A DNA stretch of 64,000 bases. Origin: JACKAQ01 sp965227145 (GTDB taxonomy: Bacteria > Calditrichota > Calditrichia > RBG-13-44-9 > J075). The translations under genes and the position numbers were made by a program. The notes under the pieces are model-generated. The model saw nothing but the letters and a program-made list of their open reading frames with translations, was not told the origin of the DNA and made no database searches. Position 1 is the first letter of the stretch. Every line of letters starts with the position of its first letter. Shown here one piece after another: positions 25,269-35,391 of the stretch. The DNA is taken from contig OZ245730.1 in the NCBI GenBank assembly GCA_965227145.1, positions 6,200,001-6,264,000 on the forward strand. Direction: 5' to 3'.

Positions 25269-25883
25269 TCAAACGACATCCACCGCTATCGGATAATTTT
25301 CGGCCGGTTTGTCTGCCGGAAACCACGGACGATTGATCGGCACAACGATGAACAAGCCTTCTTCATCGCCAACGGCGGCAAAGGTGCGCTCATCGCCGTC
25401 CCACAACCGGAGGCGCAGCTCAGCGCGAATATGTTCGCAAAACAGCCGCACATTATCCACCGGATGCCCGATTTCGCTGATGCTCAACAGGCTTTCGGCG
25501 CCAAAAGGTTTGGGGGAGGCATTTCGCAAATTGTGCCGGGCGATCAGCTCTACAATATTGCCGACCGGATCATAAAAATAAATGGCGTCGGCATTCCAGC
25601 TTTCAAAATGGAATTCGTTTTGGCCATCTTTTTCGATCAGTGCAACGCGCTCGCTCAACCACTTTTTGGCTTCCGCCAACTGATTTTCGGGAATGTTGAT
25701 TGCGAAATGGTAATACGGTTTGTCGTCATCGTCTGCGATGGAAAATTTAATCCGCGAATTGCCGATGCCAACGGTAAACGCCCGTTTGCCCTGCCGCAAA
25801 ACGGGCAGCCCGAGTTTGTCCCGGTAGAACGTTTTTAGTCCGTCCAGATCGTGTGTTTGCAGTTGTATTTCGCGAATTTTCAT
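25269..25883 (-). CDS. VOC-superfamily (glyoxalase/bleomycin-resistance-like) protein
   Basis: 204 residues from the ATG at 25883; a frame reaching 26027 is not supported because the conserved start is MKIREIQLQTHDLDGLKTFY. Two beta-alpha-beta-beta-beta modules are visible: the first at about 1-115, with YHFAINIPENQL and IYFYDPVGNIVELIAR, and a shorter second at about 125-204, starting LLSISEIGHPV. Metal-ligand positions are suggested by H11, H55 (YYHFAI) and E in VELIAR. Substrates in this superfamily range from methylglyoxal-glutathione to antibiotics, so no reaction can be assigned. It is divergent from mnmH. Confidence 0.85.
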   Translation of the reverse strand: MKIREIQLQTHDLDGLKTFYRDKLGLPVLRQGKRAFTVGIGNSRIKFSIADDDDKPYYHFAINIPENQLAEAKKWLSERVALIEKDGQNEFHFESWNADAIYFYDPVGNIVELIARHNLRNASPKPFGAESLLSISEIGHPVDNVRLFCEHIRAELRLRLWDGDERTFAAVGDEEGLFIVVPINRPWFPADKPAENYPIAVDVV

Positions 25884-26145
25884 ATCAGTTCTTTTTTTTA
25901 GATCGGTTACTATACATAATTTTGAGGGAAATAGCAATAGCGTGGATAAAAATGTATTCGCCAAGCCGGTGATCTTCGTCACATTCGCGATGGATTGCCC
26001 GAATTCTCCTCTGTGTCGCTGTGGCAAAAAAAATCTGGTGTGTCAAATCCGTTAATATCGTGAAAATCCCGGTCATGATAGAATTTTGGTTTCCGCCGCG
26101 AAATTGATTAACTTCGTTTCTTGAATTAATCGAAAGCCCTTTGAA

Positions 26146-27177
26146 ATGCTGTCTGTCGAACAATTTTTAAAACAATCCGAAAATTCGCTGGTGCTGGATG
26201 TGCGCACGCCGGTGGAATACCAGCGCGGCCACATTCCCGGTGCGGCGAATTTGCCGCTGTTTTCGAACGAGGAACGCAGCGTTATTGGCACGTTATACAA
26301 ACATCAGGGGCGCGAAGTTGCGGTGCTGAAAGGGCTGGAATACGTTGGCCCGCGAATGAAAGCTATCGTCGAAAACATTAAAGAAATGGCAGCGGGAAAA
26401 GATATTTTGGTGCACTGCTGGCGCGGCGGTATGCGCAGCAACAGTTTAGCCTGGTTGCTGAAAACATCCGGTTTGCCGGTTGCCGTGCTAAATGGCGGGT
26501 ACAAATCTTTTCGCCAATTTGTGTTAAATGCATTTGCGCAACCATATAATATTATTGTGCTTAGCGGCGCTACCGGAAGCGGAAAAACCGCGATTTTGAA
26601 AGCGCTGGAAACTTTGGGCGAACAGATTATCGATCTCGAGGGATTGGCCAATCACAAAGGTTCCGCGTTCGGTTTTTTGGGAGAGGACGAACAGCCCACC
26701 CAGCAGCAGTTCGAAAATAAGCTGGCGCTGGCGTTGAACAAGCTGGACCCAGCCCATCCGGTTTGGGTGGAGGATGAAAGCCGTTACATCGGCAGTTGCA
26801 TTATTCCCGATGATTTTTGGCAACAGAAAATTTTGGCGCCCGTGCTGTTGCTGGAAATGCCGGCGGCACTTCGCGTGCAGCGATTGATGGCAGATTACGC
26901 CCATTGCGATCAGGATTTGATGAAATTGGCAACAACCCGTCTCGAAAAGCGGTTGGGCGGCAAAAATACCCAAACGGCGCTGCAACTGCTTTCGGAAGGG
27001 AATCTGGCAGCGTTCACCGCGTTTCTTCTAGAAAATTATTACGATAAAGCTTATCGCTATGGCTTGCAAAAACGTGATTCAAATCCGATCGTAAAGATCG
27101 ATACTCGAACCCCCGACGCTGCGGAAAACGCGGCTGTAATCTTGCAGTTGTATCCGCAAGGTTTCAATATTGCGTGA
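26146..27177 (+). CDS. mnmH: tRNA 2-selenouridine synthase
   Basis: 343 residues, the full family length. The N-terminal rhodanese domain (1-125) carries the catalytic Cys91 in HCWRGGMRS. The C-terminal P-loop domain starts with GATGSGKT at 141-148. EDESRYIGSCIIPD and the LEKRLGG segment are family hallmarks. MnmH geranylates 2-thiouridine in the wobble position of certain tRNAs and then replaces sulfur with selenium from selenophosphate. It is monocistronic here; no selD gene lies in the window. A selenium-utilising lifestyle is therefore suggested but not shown. Confidence 0.95.
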   Translation: MLSVEQFLKQSENSLVLDVRTPVEYQRGHIPGAANLPLFSNEERSVIGTLYKHQGREVAVLKGLEYVGPRMKAIVENIKEMAAGKDILVHCWRGGMRSNSLAWLLKTSGLPVAVLNGGYKSFRQFVLNAFAQPYNIIVLSGATGSGKTAILKALETLGEQIIDLEGLANHKGSAFGFLGEDEQPTQQQFENKLALALNKLDPAHPVWVEDESRYIGSCIIPDDFWQQKILAPVLLLEMPAALRVQRLMADYAHCDQDLMKLATTRLEKRLGGKNTQTALQLLSEGNLAAFTAFLLENYYDKAYRYGLQKRDSNPIVKIDTRTPDAAENAAVILQLYPQGFNIA

Positions 27178-27441
27178 CATTGTGTCCATTTTTCCCGCAT
27201 AAACCTAACATTCCCGATACATTTCTTTCAGAAAACATTTGATCGATTTTTTTTAAAGCCCAATAACAAACTGGCGATGATATGTATTGCAATTTTAACT
27301 TACAGGGATAGTAAAAGACGAATTGTGCCAACAAATACATCTGTTGAACCCCCCACCGCTGTCTTTAATCCCTGATTTGTGAAATTAATTTATTCTCGAA
27401 TTTGTTGTGTTATATGAAAACAACGCTGCCGGTTTGGTGAA

Positions 27442-30400
27442 ATGAACGAAGAACATTTTGAAAACACATTTATCGAAGAAGCAACCGAACTTCTGGAAGA
27501 TCTTGAAGAAGCTTTGTTACTTTTGGAAGAAACGCCCCATGATGCCGATTTGGTGCAACGGGTGTTCCGCGCCATGCACACGATAAAAGGTGCAGCGGGG
27601 ATGTTCGGGTTTGCCGAAATTTCCACCTTTACCCATGAAATTGAATCCGCGTACGAGATGGTTCGTTCGGGAAATCTGGACATCTCTAAATCGTTGATTG
27701 ATATCACTTTACAGTCGCTTGATGTGATTCGCGCAATGTTGGAAGGCCAAACAGATGCATCGCTGGAAAACAGGGCAATTACCTCCGTTTTGCAACAAAT
27801 CCGTGCCGACGGAAACGATGCGGCAACCGCCCAACCGATGCCGCAACCGGAACCTGTGGCATCCAACCAGCAAAGTGAGCCCAATATGCAATATCTGCGA
27901 ATATTGTTTTTTCCACACCCAAATTTGCTGATGAACGGCACCAATGTTACCATTTTGTTCGAAGAATTGCGGGAGCTTGGCGAATGCATTATTCAGGCGA
28001 ATACGGAAAAAATACCGGATCTGGAAGCGATCGACCCGGTGAGTTGCTATACCTATTGGGATATTTTGCTGCGAACCACCGAACCGATCGAAACGGTGCG
28101 CAGCGTTTTTGTTTTTGTGGAAGAAGATTGTGAGCTGAAAATTGAAACCGAAGAAGCCCATTCGAAACCGGCACAGCCATCCATTTCCGTAAACGATATT
28201 ATTAACTGGGACTTACCAGCCTCAAAATTTCTCTCATCCGAAGAAGATCTGGAAATTTTGCACGATTTTATTTATGAAAGCCAGGAAGGGCTGGAGCGCG
28301 CAGAGCACATTTTGATGGAATGGGAATCGACCGGCCGCAGCGAACCGTTGACGGCTGCTGAAATTGATTCACTGTTTCGCTGCTTTCATTCTATCAAAGG
28401 CAGCGCCGCATTTCTGGAACTGTTTTCCATTGTCACCATCACGCACGAAGTCGAAAATTTTCTGGACAGCATCCGCAAAACTGAAATTGAATTTTCGCAT
28501 GACCATGTGTTGGGATTTATCAAACTGATTGATTTTTTCAAATTGTATCTGACCGCGTTGAAAAATCACGAAAGTATATCCCGGTTCGAGGCGGACGAGG
28601 AATATTACGTTCAACTGTTCCAGAATTTACGGGATTTGCCGGATTTATCACCCGATCCGGAAGATGACGACCTGCCGGAAGATACCGCAGAAACAGCCTC
28701 GCAACATAGCGAATCTGAGCAGCATGTGGTGACAAACGAATCGTTTATCACGCCGGAAATGCGCAAACAATTTGTTATCGAAAGCCGGGAATTGCTGGAA
28801 GAAATCGAATCCGGTTTGCTGGAATTGGAAACCGATCCCGGTGACCGGGAGCTGGCTTCCGGCGCGTTTCGTGCGGTGCACAGCATCAAGGGAAACGCCG
28901 GATTGTTCGGATGCCACGATATTGCGATAGTTTGCCATCATATCGAAAATTTTTTGGACATGGTGCGCAGCCGCGAAATTGTGGCGACAGAGCAGCATTT
29001 TTCATTTTTGTTGCAGGTGCTGGATTTTGTGCGCATCGGTTTGGACAATTTTGAATACGATGATAAAAACGTTATCGACGGCATCAGCGGCATTATCGGG
29101 TTGATTGAAGAGGGGCTCGGCAAACCTGCTACCGGTGAAACGCCGGCGCCGCAACCGATTTTGAACGCAGAAGTGCTATCGCAAAATGAAGATGAAAAAA
29201 TTGTGCCGGCATCCGACGCAACGCCGCAAATAAATGCAATAAAAACATCGCAGCCGGTGCCGCCGGTTGCTGCTGCACCCGCAGAAAAATCGCCGCAAAG
29301 TCGTCCTGTTTTTGCCGAAAAGCAATCCGCAACGCCAATGGCAAATGTTGCAACTGCGACGGCAAACAAAGTAAAGCAGGAAGTTGCGGTATCTGCCGTG
29401 CCAAAAACCAAACCGGCAACATCCGGTGTCGCCAAAACCGGCAGCGAAGTGATCCGGGTGGATGTCGCAAAGTTGAATGAACTGATGGATCTGGTCGGGG
29501 AAATCGTCATCGCCGAATCGATGGTGGCGCAACACCCGGAAATTGTCGGGAGAGATTTGCCCGGTTTCGAAAAAGCAGTGATGCATCTGCAAAAAAATAT
29601 CCGTTCGTTGCAGGAAATGGCCACGGCAATGCGCATGATTCCGCTCGCGGGATTGTTCAAACGGATGATCCGGCTGGTTCGCGATGTGTCCAATAAAGTT
29701 GGCAAATCCGTAAATCTGGAAATTCTCGGCGGCGAAACGGAAGTTGACCGCACGGTGATCGAAACGATATCCGATCCGTTGGTGCACATCATCCGCAATT
29801 CGATTGACCACGGTATCGAAATGCCGGATGAGCGCCGTAAAAATGGCAAAAAACCGGCCGGAAAAGTGGTTCTGGAAGCCAAACAGGTCGGCAGCGAAAT
29901 CCTGATTTACATCCGCGATGACGGTCACGGACTCAATCGCACCAGAATTTTGACAAAAGCCCGCGAACGCGGACTCATCTCCGGGAACGATGCGGACATG
30001 CCGGACAGCAGCGTTTGGCCGCTCATTTTCAAACCGGGATTTTCCACCGCGGAAAAACTGACCGACCTTTCCGGACGCGGTGTGGGAATGGACGTTGTGC
30101 TCAAAAACATCGAAAGTATTCGCGGACGCGTGGATGTGGAAAGCGAATCCGGCAAAGGCACAACCATCATTTTACGCATTCCGTTAACCACCGCAATTGT
30201 GGATGGCATGCAAATGCGGGTTGGCGATGCCATTTACGCACTGCCGATGATGGACATCCGCGAATCGCTGCAAATAACGCCCGAAAATATTGTCACGCTC
30301 ATCAACGGTGAAGAAATGGTGAAAATCCGCCACAATTTATACCCCGTTCTTCGCATTCACGAGCTGCACAATATAAAAAACAGCTGCCGGAAACTGAACG

Positions 30401-30612
30401 AAGGTTTGGTGGTTCTTGCGGAAAGCAGCGGTAAATCTGTCTGTCTGTTTGTGGATGAATTGATTGGGCAAAAGCAATTGGTGATCAAGCCGTTGCCCGA
30501 ATATTCCGGGAATGTGCGCGGTGTTTCCGGCTGCACCATTTTGGGGGATGGCGATATCTGTTTGATTTTGGACGTAGCCAATTTGATAAAATATGTTCAT
30601 GGAAGTGATTAA
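27442..30612 (+). CDS. cheA: CheA-type histidine kinase with three HPt domains
   Basis: 1056 residues. Three N-terminal HPt domains each keep the phosphorylatable histidine: His46 (AMHTIKGAAG), His316 (CFHSIKGSAA) and His480 (AVHSIKGNAG). A Pro/Ala-rich linker (about 570-670) replaces P2. The dimerisation P3 helices begin VDVAKLNELMDLVGEIV. The HATPase domain has NSIDHG, DDGHGL and GRGVGMDVV. The CheW-like P5 domain ends the protein. It should phosphorylate CheY- and CheB-type receivers in response to chemoreceptors. It starts an 11.4-kb chemosensory cluster; cheW follows after 17 bp. Multi-HPt CheAs are typical of non-flagellar or alternative chemosensory systems such as those controlling type IV pili. 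Confidence 0.95.
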   Translation: MNEEHFENTFIEEATELLEDLEEALLLLEETPHDADLVQRVFRAMHTIKGAAGMFGFAEISTFTHEIESAYEMVRSGNLDISKSLIDITLQSLDVIRAMLEGQTDASLENRAITSVLQQIRADGNDAATAQPMPQPEPVASNQQSEPNMQYLRILFFPHPNLLMNGTNVTILFEELRELGECIIQANTEKIPDLEAIDPVSCYTYWDILLRTTEPIETVRSVFVFVEEDCELKIETEEAHSKPAQPSISVNDIINWDLPASKFLSSEEDLEILHDFIYESQEGLERAEHILMEWESTGRSEPLTAAEIDSLFRCFHSIKGSAAFLELFSIVTITHEVENFLDSIRKTEIEFSHDHVLGFIKLIDFFKLYLTALKNHESISRFEADEEYYVQLFQNLRDLPDLSPDPEDDDLPEDTAETASQHSESEQHVVTNESFITPEMRKQFVIESRELLEEIESGLLELETDPGDRELASGAFRAVHSIKGNAGLFGCHDIAIVCHHIENFLDMVRSREIVATEQHFSFLLQVLDFVRIGLDNFEYDDKNVIDGISGIIGLIEEGLGKPATGETPAPQPILNAEVLSQNEDEKIVPASDATPQINAIKTSQPVPPVAAAPAEKSPQSRPVFAEKQSATPMANVATATANKVKQEVAVSAVPKTKPATSGVAKTGSEVIRVDVAKLNELMDLVGEIVIAESMVAQHPEIVGRDLPGFEKAVMHLQKNIRSLQEMATAMRMIPLAGLFKRMIRLVRDVSNKVGKSVNLEILGGETEVDRTVIETISDPLVHIIRNSIDHGIEMPDERRKNGKKPAGKVVLEAKQVGSEILIYIRDDGHGLNRTRILTKARERGLISGNDADMPDSSVWPLIFKPGFSTAEKLTDLSGRGVGMDVVLKNIESIRGRVDVESESGKGTTIILRIPLTTAIVDGMQMRVGDAIYALPMMDIRESLQITPENIVTLINGEEMVKIRHNLYPVLRIHELHNIKNSCRKLNEGLVVLAESSGKSVCLFVDELIGQKQLVIKPLPEYSGNVRGVSGCTILGDGDICLILDVANLIKYVHGSD

Positions 30613-30629
30613 TTTAAAAGGAGTTATGA

Positions 30630-31127
30630 ATGGAAGACGCGAGAAATATCTCCGAAGTTGAAGAAATTGAAGATACCCAGGAAGGGCAATTTCTGACCTT
30701 CACTCTCGCACAGCAGGAATACGGCATCGAAATCCGTCACGTTACCGAAATTATCGGTATTCAACGGATTACCGATCTACCGGATATGCCCGCTTACATT
30801 AAAGGTGTCATCAACCTGCGCGGAAAAGTGATTCCGGTCGTGGATGTGCGGCTGCGTTTTGGCATGGAAAACCGTAAATACGATGAGCGAACCTGCATTA
30901 TCGTCGTCAATTTTAACGATGCCGCGGTTGGATTGGTTGTGGATACTGTTTCGGAAGTGATGAATATTCCGGCACATAACATCGAACCTTCGCCAAAAGC
31001 CAGCCTCAAAAGCAGCGGCGGGCGCTTTATTAAAGGATTGGGCAAAGTGGAAGACGATGTCAAAATTTTGCTGGATATCGAACAATTGTTGTTCGATGAA
31101 GATCTGGCAGAAATGACCGCAAACTAA
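30630..31127 (+). CDS. cheW: Chemotaxis coupling protein
   Basis: 165 residues preceded by AAAAGGAG. Single CheW domain: LTFTLAQQEYGIEIRHVTEI, then DLPDMPAYIKGVINLRGKVI and VVDVRLRFG, which are the diagnostic blocks. The Arg of NLRGK contributes to receptor and kinase contacts. CheW links receptor tips to CheA P5. It sits between cheA and the globin-PAS receptor gene (29-bp gap), so the three products probably form one array. Confidence 0.96.
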   Translation: MEDARNISEVEEIEDTQEGQFLTFTLAQQEYGIEIRHVTEIIGIQRITDLPDMPAYIKGVINLRGKVIPVVDVRLRFGMENRKYDERTCIIVVNFNDAAVGLVVDTVSEVMNIPAHNIEPSPKASLKSSGGRFIKGLGKVEDDVKILLDIEQLLFDEDLAEMTAN

Positions 31128-31156
31128 TCGGCAGACCGGAAAAAGGGGTTTAAAAA

Positions 31157-34048
31157 ATGGGGAATTCTAAAAAGAATATCGCTTCGGTTGAGCCGGAATT
31201 GCAAATCGAACTGCTCGAACAATCGTTCGAAGCATTGGCGCCATCCGGCGAAAAACTGGTGAAGCGTTTTTACGAGGAATTGTTTAAACGATATCCTGAG
31301 GTAAAACCGCTATTTGCAAATGCAGACATCAAAGCGCAACAAAAACATCTACTTAATGCCATTGTTTTGGTGGTTAACAATCTCCGTAAACCGGAAAAAC
31401 TATTGCCCGTTCTCAAAAAATTGTGCGAAAAGCATCAACAATACGGTGCAGTGGAAGCGCACTATCCGGCAGTGGCGGAAACGCTGCTGGATGTAATGGC
31501 AGAACTTGCCGGCGAATTATGGACAGACGAGCTACACAACGCCTGGGCAGCAGCATTGAATAAAATAGCTAATATAATGTTAGAGGCATACCAACATCCC
31601 AAGGAGGGCGAAATGGCGAAAACAGGGCAGAGCGGCTGGAATACCTTGACAGTCATGATGAATATTCTGGACAACGCACCAATGAATATCATGATGGCCG
31701 ATGCCGAAGAAAATATTGTATTTGTCAACAAAAAAGCAATCGAGGTTTTGACAAAACTGGAAAGCGAACTGGCAAAATATTTACCGGGATTTAAAGTCAG
31801 CGAAGTGATCGGCGGCAGTATTCATCGCTATCACAAAAATCCTGCGGCAATCAAAGATATTCTGAAACAGCTTCGTCCGGGCAGCAGCCGAAAAGGCGAA
31901 ATTACTCCCGGACCGTATTTTTTTGAACACGAAACCCGTCCGCTATTTGACGATAACGGCGATTTGGCCGGTTACGTGGTTCAATGGGTGGATGTGACAG
32001 AGCAGCGCAAAGAGGCGGAAGTTGCCGCACGGCTGCAAGGTGCCATCGACAATTCCGCAACGGCGATGATGGTTGTAAATCGTGATTTTGTAATTACTTA
32101 CGCCAATCGATCCACCTTCAAAATGATCGAAGAAAACATTCACCATTTTGAACACCAATATCCGGGATTCAAACTGGATAAATTGTTGGGTTCCAATATT
32201 GACATTTTCCACAAAAATCCGAAACACCAACGCAAACTCCTCAGCGATCCGGACAATTTGCCGTGGGAAGTGGATATCAAAATTGGTGAAGCATATTTCA
32301 AATTGAATGTGACAGCTATTTACGATGCCGCCGGACATTATGTCGGCAACAATCTGGAATGGGCAAACATCACCCGCGAAAAAGCAGAAGCCAATCGCGC
32401 AGAATCGCTGTTTGCGATGATCAACGGCGCGGCCAGCTTTTTTATGATGTGCGATAAAGAGCTGAACATCACCTACGCGAATCCGTCGCTCATCGAAATG
32501 TTGCGGAAATATGAAGACAAGTTTCGCATTAAATGGCCGGGATTTTCCGTGGATGACCTGATTGGCAAAAATATTGACACATTCCACAAAAAACCGTCCA
32601 ACCAACGCAGAATTTTGGGCAACGTGAGCCAATTGCCGCACCGCACCGAAATAAAGGTGGGCGAACTGGAATTCGGATTAAACGCAACCGCGTTGTTCGA
32701 TGCATCCGGAAACCAGATTGGCAACGCGGTTGAATGGCTGGATCTGAACGCCCGTGCCGTTTATCGCAACGAAGTGAACCGGGTGATCAGCGCGTTGAAA
32801 AATGGCGATCTCTCCGTTCGTGGAAATTTGGCAATTCTGGACGATGTTTTCGGGAAAATGATGCAGGGCATTAACGAAGTGATCGATTCTATTCTGGAAC
32901 CGATTTCCGAACTGCAGCAACGCCTGCCGAAAATTGCCGAAGGCGATTTGACAGCGTATGTAACCGGAGAATATATGGGCGATCATGCGCAGCTCAAAAA
33001 TTCGCTGAACGCCACGCTGGATTCGCTAAACAGTATATTAACGCAGGTTGCGGTTGCTGTCGATCAAATTTCTTCGGGATCGCTGCAAGTTTCGGATTCC
33101 AGCCAGTCGCTCTCGCAGGGCGCTACGGAACAGGCCAGTTCGCTGGAAGAAATTTCTGCATCGATGAACCAATTGACAGCCCAAACCCGCCAAAATGCGG
33201 AAAACGCCGCGCAGGCCAACAAATTGGCTGCAGGTGCCCGCGATTTCGCCAATACCGGCAATCGCCAAATGGGCGACATGCTGAACGCGATGGACGAAAT
33301 CAACAAATCATCCACGCAGATTTCAAAAATTATCAAAGCGATCGACGAAATTGCATTCCAAACCAACCTGCTGGCGTTGAATGCAGCGGTGGAAGCTGCC
33401 CGCGCCGGTGTGCACGGCAAAGGATTTGCCGTTGTTGCGGAAGAGGTTCGCAACCTCGCCCAACGCAGCGCCAAAGCCGCCAAAGAAACAACGGAATTGA
33501 TCGAAGATTCCATTAAACGGGTTCAAAACGGAACCAATATCGCCAACGAAACGGCCGGCGCATTGGGCGAAATTGTTAATCAGGTAACCAAAGTGACCGA
33601 TTTGGTGGGCGAAATTGATGTTGCATCCAAAGAGCAGGCACAGGGCATCGGACAAATCAACGAAGGATTGAGCCAAATTGACAAAGTAACCCAATCCAAC
33701 ACCGCCAGCGCAGAAGAAACCGCCGCTTCGGCAGAGGAACTCTCCGGTCAATCTTCCCGGTTGAAAGAAATGCTGGGCAAATTCAAATTGAAAATCGAAG
33801 AACCGGAAGCCTGGAACGGGCAACTGCCCAACGGTATTACACCGGAGTTGCTGATGCAGATGTTGCGACAGCTGCAATCGCAAGGATTTAATCCGTTCCA
33901 ATCGCAGCCGGTAAAAAAATCTGCCCCGGAAACCGCGTGGGGTAGCGCGCCGGCAAAGCGAAATGCACCGGCAAAGCACAATTCCGGTAAATCTGTCGAT
34001 CCGTCGTCGATCATCTCGCTGGATGATGATGATTTCGGCAAATTTTAA
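31157..34048 (+). CDS. Soluble globin-PAS-PAS-PAS methyl-accepting chemotaxis protein
   Basis: 963 residues with no signal peptide and no membrane segment, so cytoplasmic. Residues about 15-143 are a bacterial globin similar to flavohaemoglobin globins: RFYEELF places Tyr39 at B10, Gln61 fits E7, and His93 in LCEKHQQY fits the proximal F8 ligand. Three PAS-like domains follow (about 165-280, 290-405, 410-530); each has a G-x-N/S-I-x-x-[FY]-H-K-[KN]-P motif (GGSIHRYHKNP, GSNIDIFHKNP, GKNIDTFHKKP). HAMP-like helices run about 535-640. The signalling domain has the tip DEIAFQTNLLALNAAVEAAR. The C-terminus lacks an NWETF-type tether. It should sense oxygen, NO or redox and act through the adjacent CheW-CheA. 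Confidence 0.9.
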   Translation: MGNSKKNIASVEPELQIELLEQSFEALAPSGEKLVKRFYEELFKRYPEVKPLFANADIKAQQKHLLNAIVLVVNNLRKPEKLLPVLKKLCEKHQQYGAVEAHYPAVAETLLDVMAELAGELWTDELHNAWAAALNKIANIMLEAYQHPKEGEMAKTGQSGWNTLTVMMNILDNAPMNIMMADAEENIVFVNKKAIEVLTKLESELAKYLPGFKVSEVIGGSIHRYHKNPAAIKDILKQLRPGSSRKGEITPGPYFFEHETRPLFDDNGDLAGYVVQWVDVTEQRKEAEVAARLQGAIDNSATAMMVVNRDFVITYANRSTFKMIEENIHHFEHQYPGFKLDKLLGSNIDIFHKNPKHQRKLLSDPDNLPWEVDIKIGEAYFKLNVTAIYDAAGHYVGNNLEWANITREKAEANRAESLFAMINGAASFFMMCDKELNITYANPSLIEMLRKYEDKFRIKWPGFSVDDLIGKNIDTFHKKPSNQRRILGNVSQLPHRTEIKVGELEFGLNATALFDASGNQIGNAVEWLDLNARAVYRNEVNRVISALKNGDLSVRGNLAILDDVFGKMMQGINEVIDSILEPISELQQRLPKIAEGDLTAYVTGEYMGDHAQLKNSLNATLDSLNSILTQVAVAVDQISSGSLQVSDSSQSLSQGATEQASSLEEISASMNQLTAQTRQNAENAAQANKLAAGARDFANTGNRQMGDMLNAMDEINKSSTQISKIIKAIDEIAFQTNLLALNAAVEAARAGVHGKGFAVVAEEVRNLAQRSAKAAKETTELIEDSIKRVQNGTNIANETAGALGEIVNQVTKVTDLVGEIDVASKEQAQGIGQINEGLSQIDKVTQSNTASAEETAASAEELSGQSSRLKEMLGKFKLKIEEPEAWNGQLPNGITPELLMQMLRQLQSQGFNPFQSQPVKKSAPETAWGSAPAKRNAPAKHNSGKSVDPSSIISLDDDDFGKF

Positions 34049-34131
34049 TCGCGCAGATGATTAACGATTATTGTTGAGCCAATAATGACTGTAATGTATA
34101 TTTAACGTTCTTTAGAAAGTAATTTGTTCGA

Positions 34132-35388
34132 ATGTTGCAATTAACCAGAACGGTGACAGAAATTTATACGACGGGAAACACCAGCTCCCGCGCTCGCCAG
34201 CACAGCCCAACGGTTGTGCTGGCGGCCGGAATTTTGCTAACCATGCTGCCGGTAACAATGATTGTGCCGGTGTTGAAGGAGCTGGTCAGCGTTCGCTTTT
34301 TGGTAGATACTTTTTGGGCACATGCCTTTATGTCCACCAGTTTGATCGGTGCAATTTTGTTTGCGCCGGTTGCCGGACGCATTATCGATCGGGGTGCGAA
34401 TCGCCGGATGTTGTTTGCCGTTTCGCTGTCGCTGAATGCGCTGTGTTTTGCCGGAATGGCGTTGGCGCCAACGTTTTCGGTATTGATGGTTGCCCGCTTT
34501 CTGGAAGGCACGATGCATATTACGGCATTATCCGCATGGCTGGCTTGTGGCGCGGAATCTGCAAAACCGGGTCGTACCGGTCGCACGATGGGCGCGCTCG
34601 GCGGAATGATTATGCTGGGCATCACGATTGGCGTGCCGCTTGGCGGTGTTATCGCCGGTGATAATGCTATCCGGGTGCTGTGGGCTGCTGCGGGCGTATC
34701 GTTTGTAACGGCGCTGTTTGCATTGGGTGCGGTTCAAAATACGGCGTCAAAATCGCCAAAAATCCACCGTTCGGGTAATTTGATGGGCATGTTACGCAAC
34801 AACCCGTTTATCCTGATTCCGTATGCCTATTCGTTTATCGACAGATTGTGCATCGGTGTGGTTGTTTCTACGCTCGGGCTGTATATGACAGATGTCTTGG
34901 TGATGTCGCCGGCGCAACGCGGAATTACGTTATCGTATTTTCTCATTCCGTTTTCGCTGCTTTCTTATCCCGCCGGAAGGTTGTCGGACCGCACCGGGCG
35001 TGTCGGCATGATGGTTACCGGCAGCCTGCTGTTCGGCGTTATTTTTATGTTTTACGGCCATTTGGAAAACCACTGGTTTGCCGTTGCAATGGTGTTTAGC
35101 GGTATCATGAGTGCGCTGATGTTTGCACCAACGCTGGCGCTTTGCAAAGATTTATCCGCAACCGAAAGCCACGGCGTGGTTTTCGCGGGATATAATATTG
35201 CCGGATCGCTCGGTTTTGTGGTTGGCCCGTTGGTCGGCGGTAGTTTGTTTTACTGGTTTAGCCAGCAATACAGTGATTTAGAGGCTTATCAACAAACATT
35301 TATTATCAGCGGATCGTTCGAATTGTTCTGCGTGCTGGTATCACTGCCATTTTTTTGGCGGTTATATTCTGTAAAAAAAAGCCGTTGA
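34132..35388 (+). CDS. Major facilitator superfamily transporter
   Basis: 418 residues with 12 predicted membrane helices. The MFS motif A equivalent after helix 2 reads GRIIDRGANRRM, and again in the second half GRLSDRTGRVGM. The N-terminal 28 residues before the first helix are polar and unconserved-looking. No Shine-Dalgarno site precedes the ATG, so the start could lie slightly downstream. It resembles drug/proton antiporters of the DHA1 type; the substrate is unknown. It is inserted within the chemosensory cluster in the same direction, 83 bp after the receptor and 59 bp before cheR. Confidence 0.85.
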   Translation: MLQLTRTVTEIYTTGNTSSRARQHSPTVVLAAGILLTMLPVTMIVPVLKELVSVRFLVDTFWAHAFMSTSLIGAILFAPVAGRIIDRGANRRMLFAVSLSLNALCFAGMALAPTFSVLMVARFLEGTMHITALSAWLACGAESAKPGRTGRTMGALGGMIMLGITIGVPLGGVIAGDNAIRVLWAAAGVSFVTALFALGAVQNTASKSPKIHRSGNLMGMLRNNPFILIPYAYSFIDRLCIGVVVSTLGLYMTDVLVMSPAQRGITLSYFLIPFSLLSYPAGRLSDRTGRVGMMVTGSLLFGVIFMFYGHLENHWFAVAMVFSGIMSALMFAPTLALCKDLSATESHGVVFAGYNIAGSLGFVVGPLVGGSLFYWFSQQYSDLEAYQQTFIISGSFELFCVLVSLPFFWRLYSVKKSR

Positions 35389-35391
35389 TAT

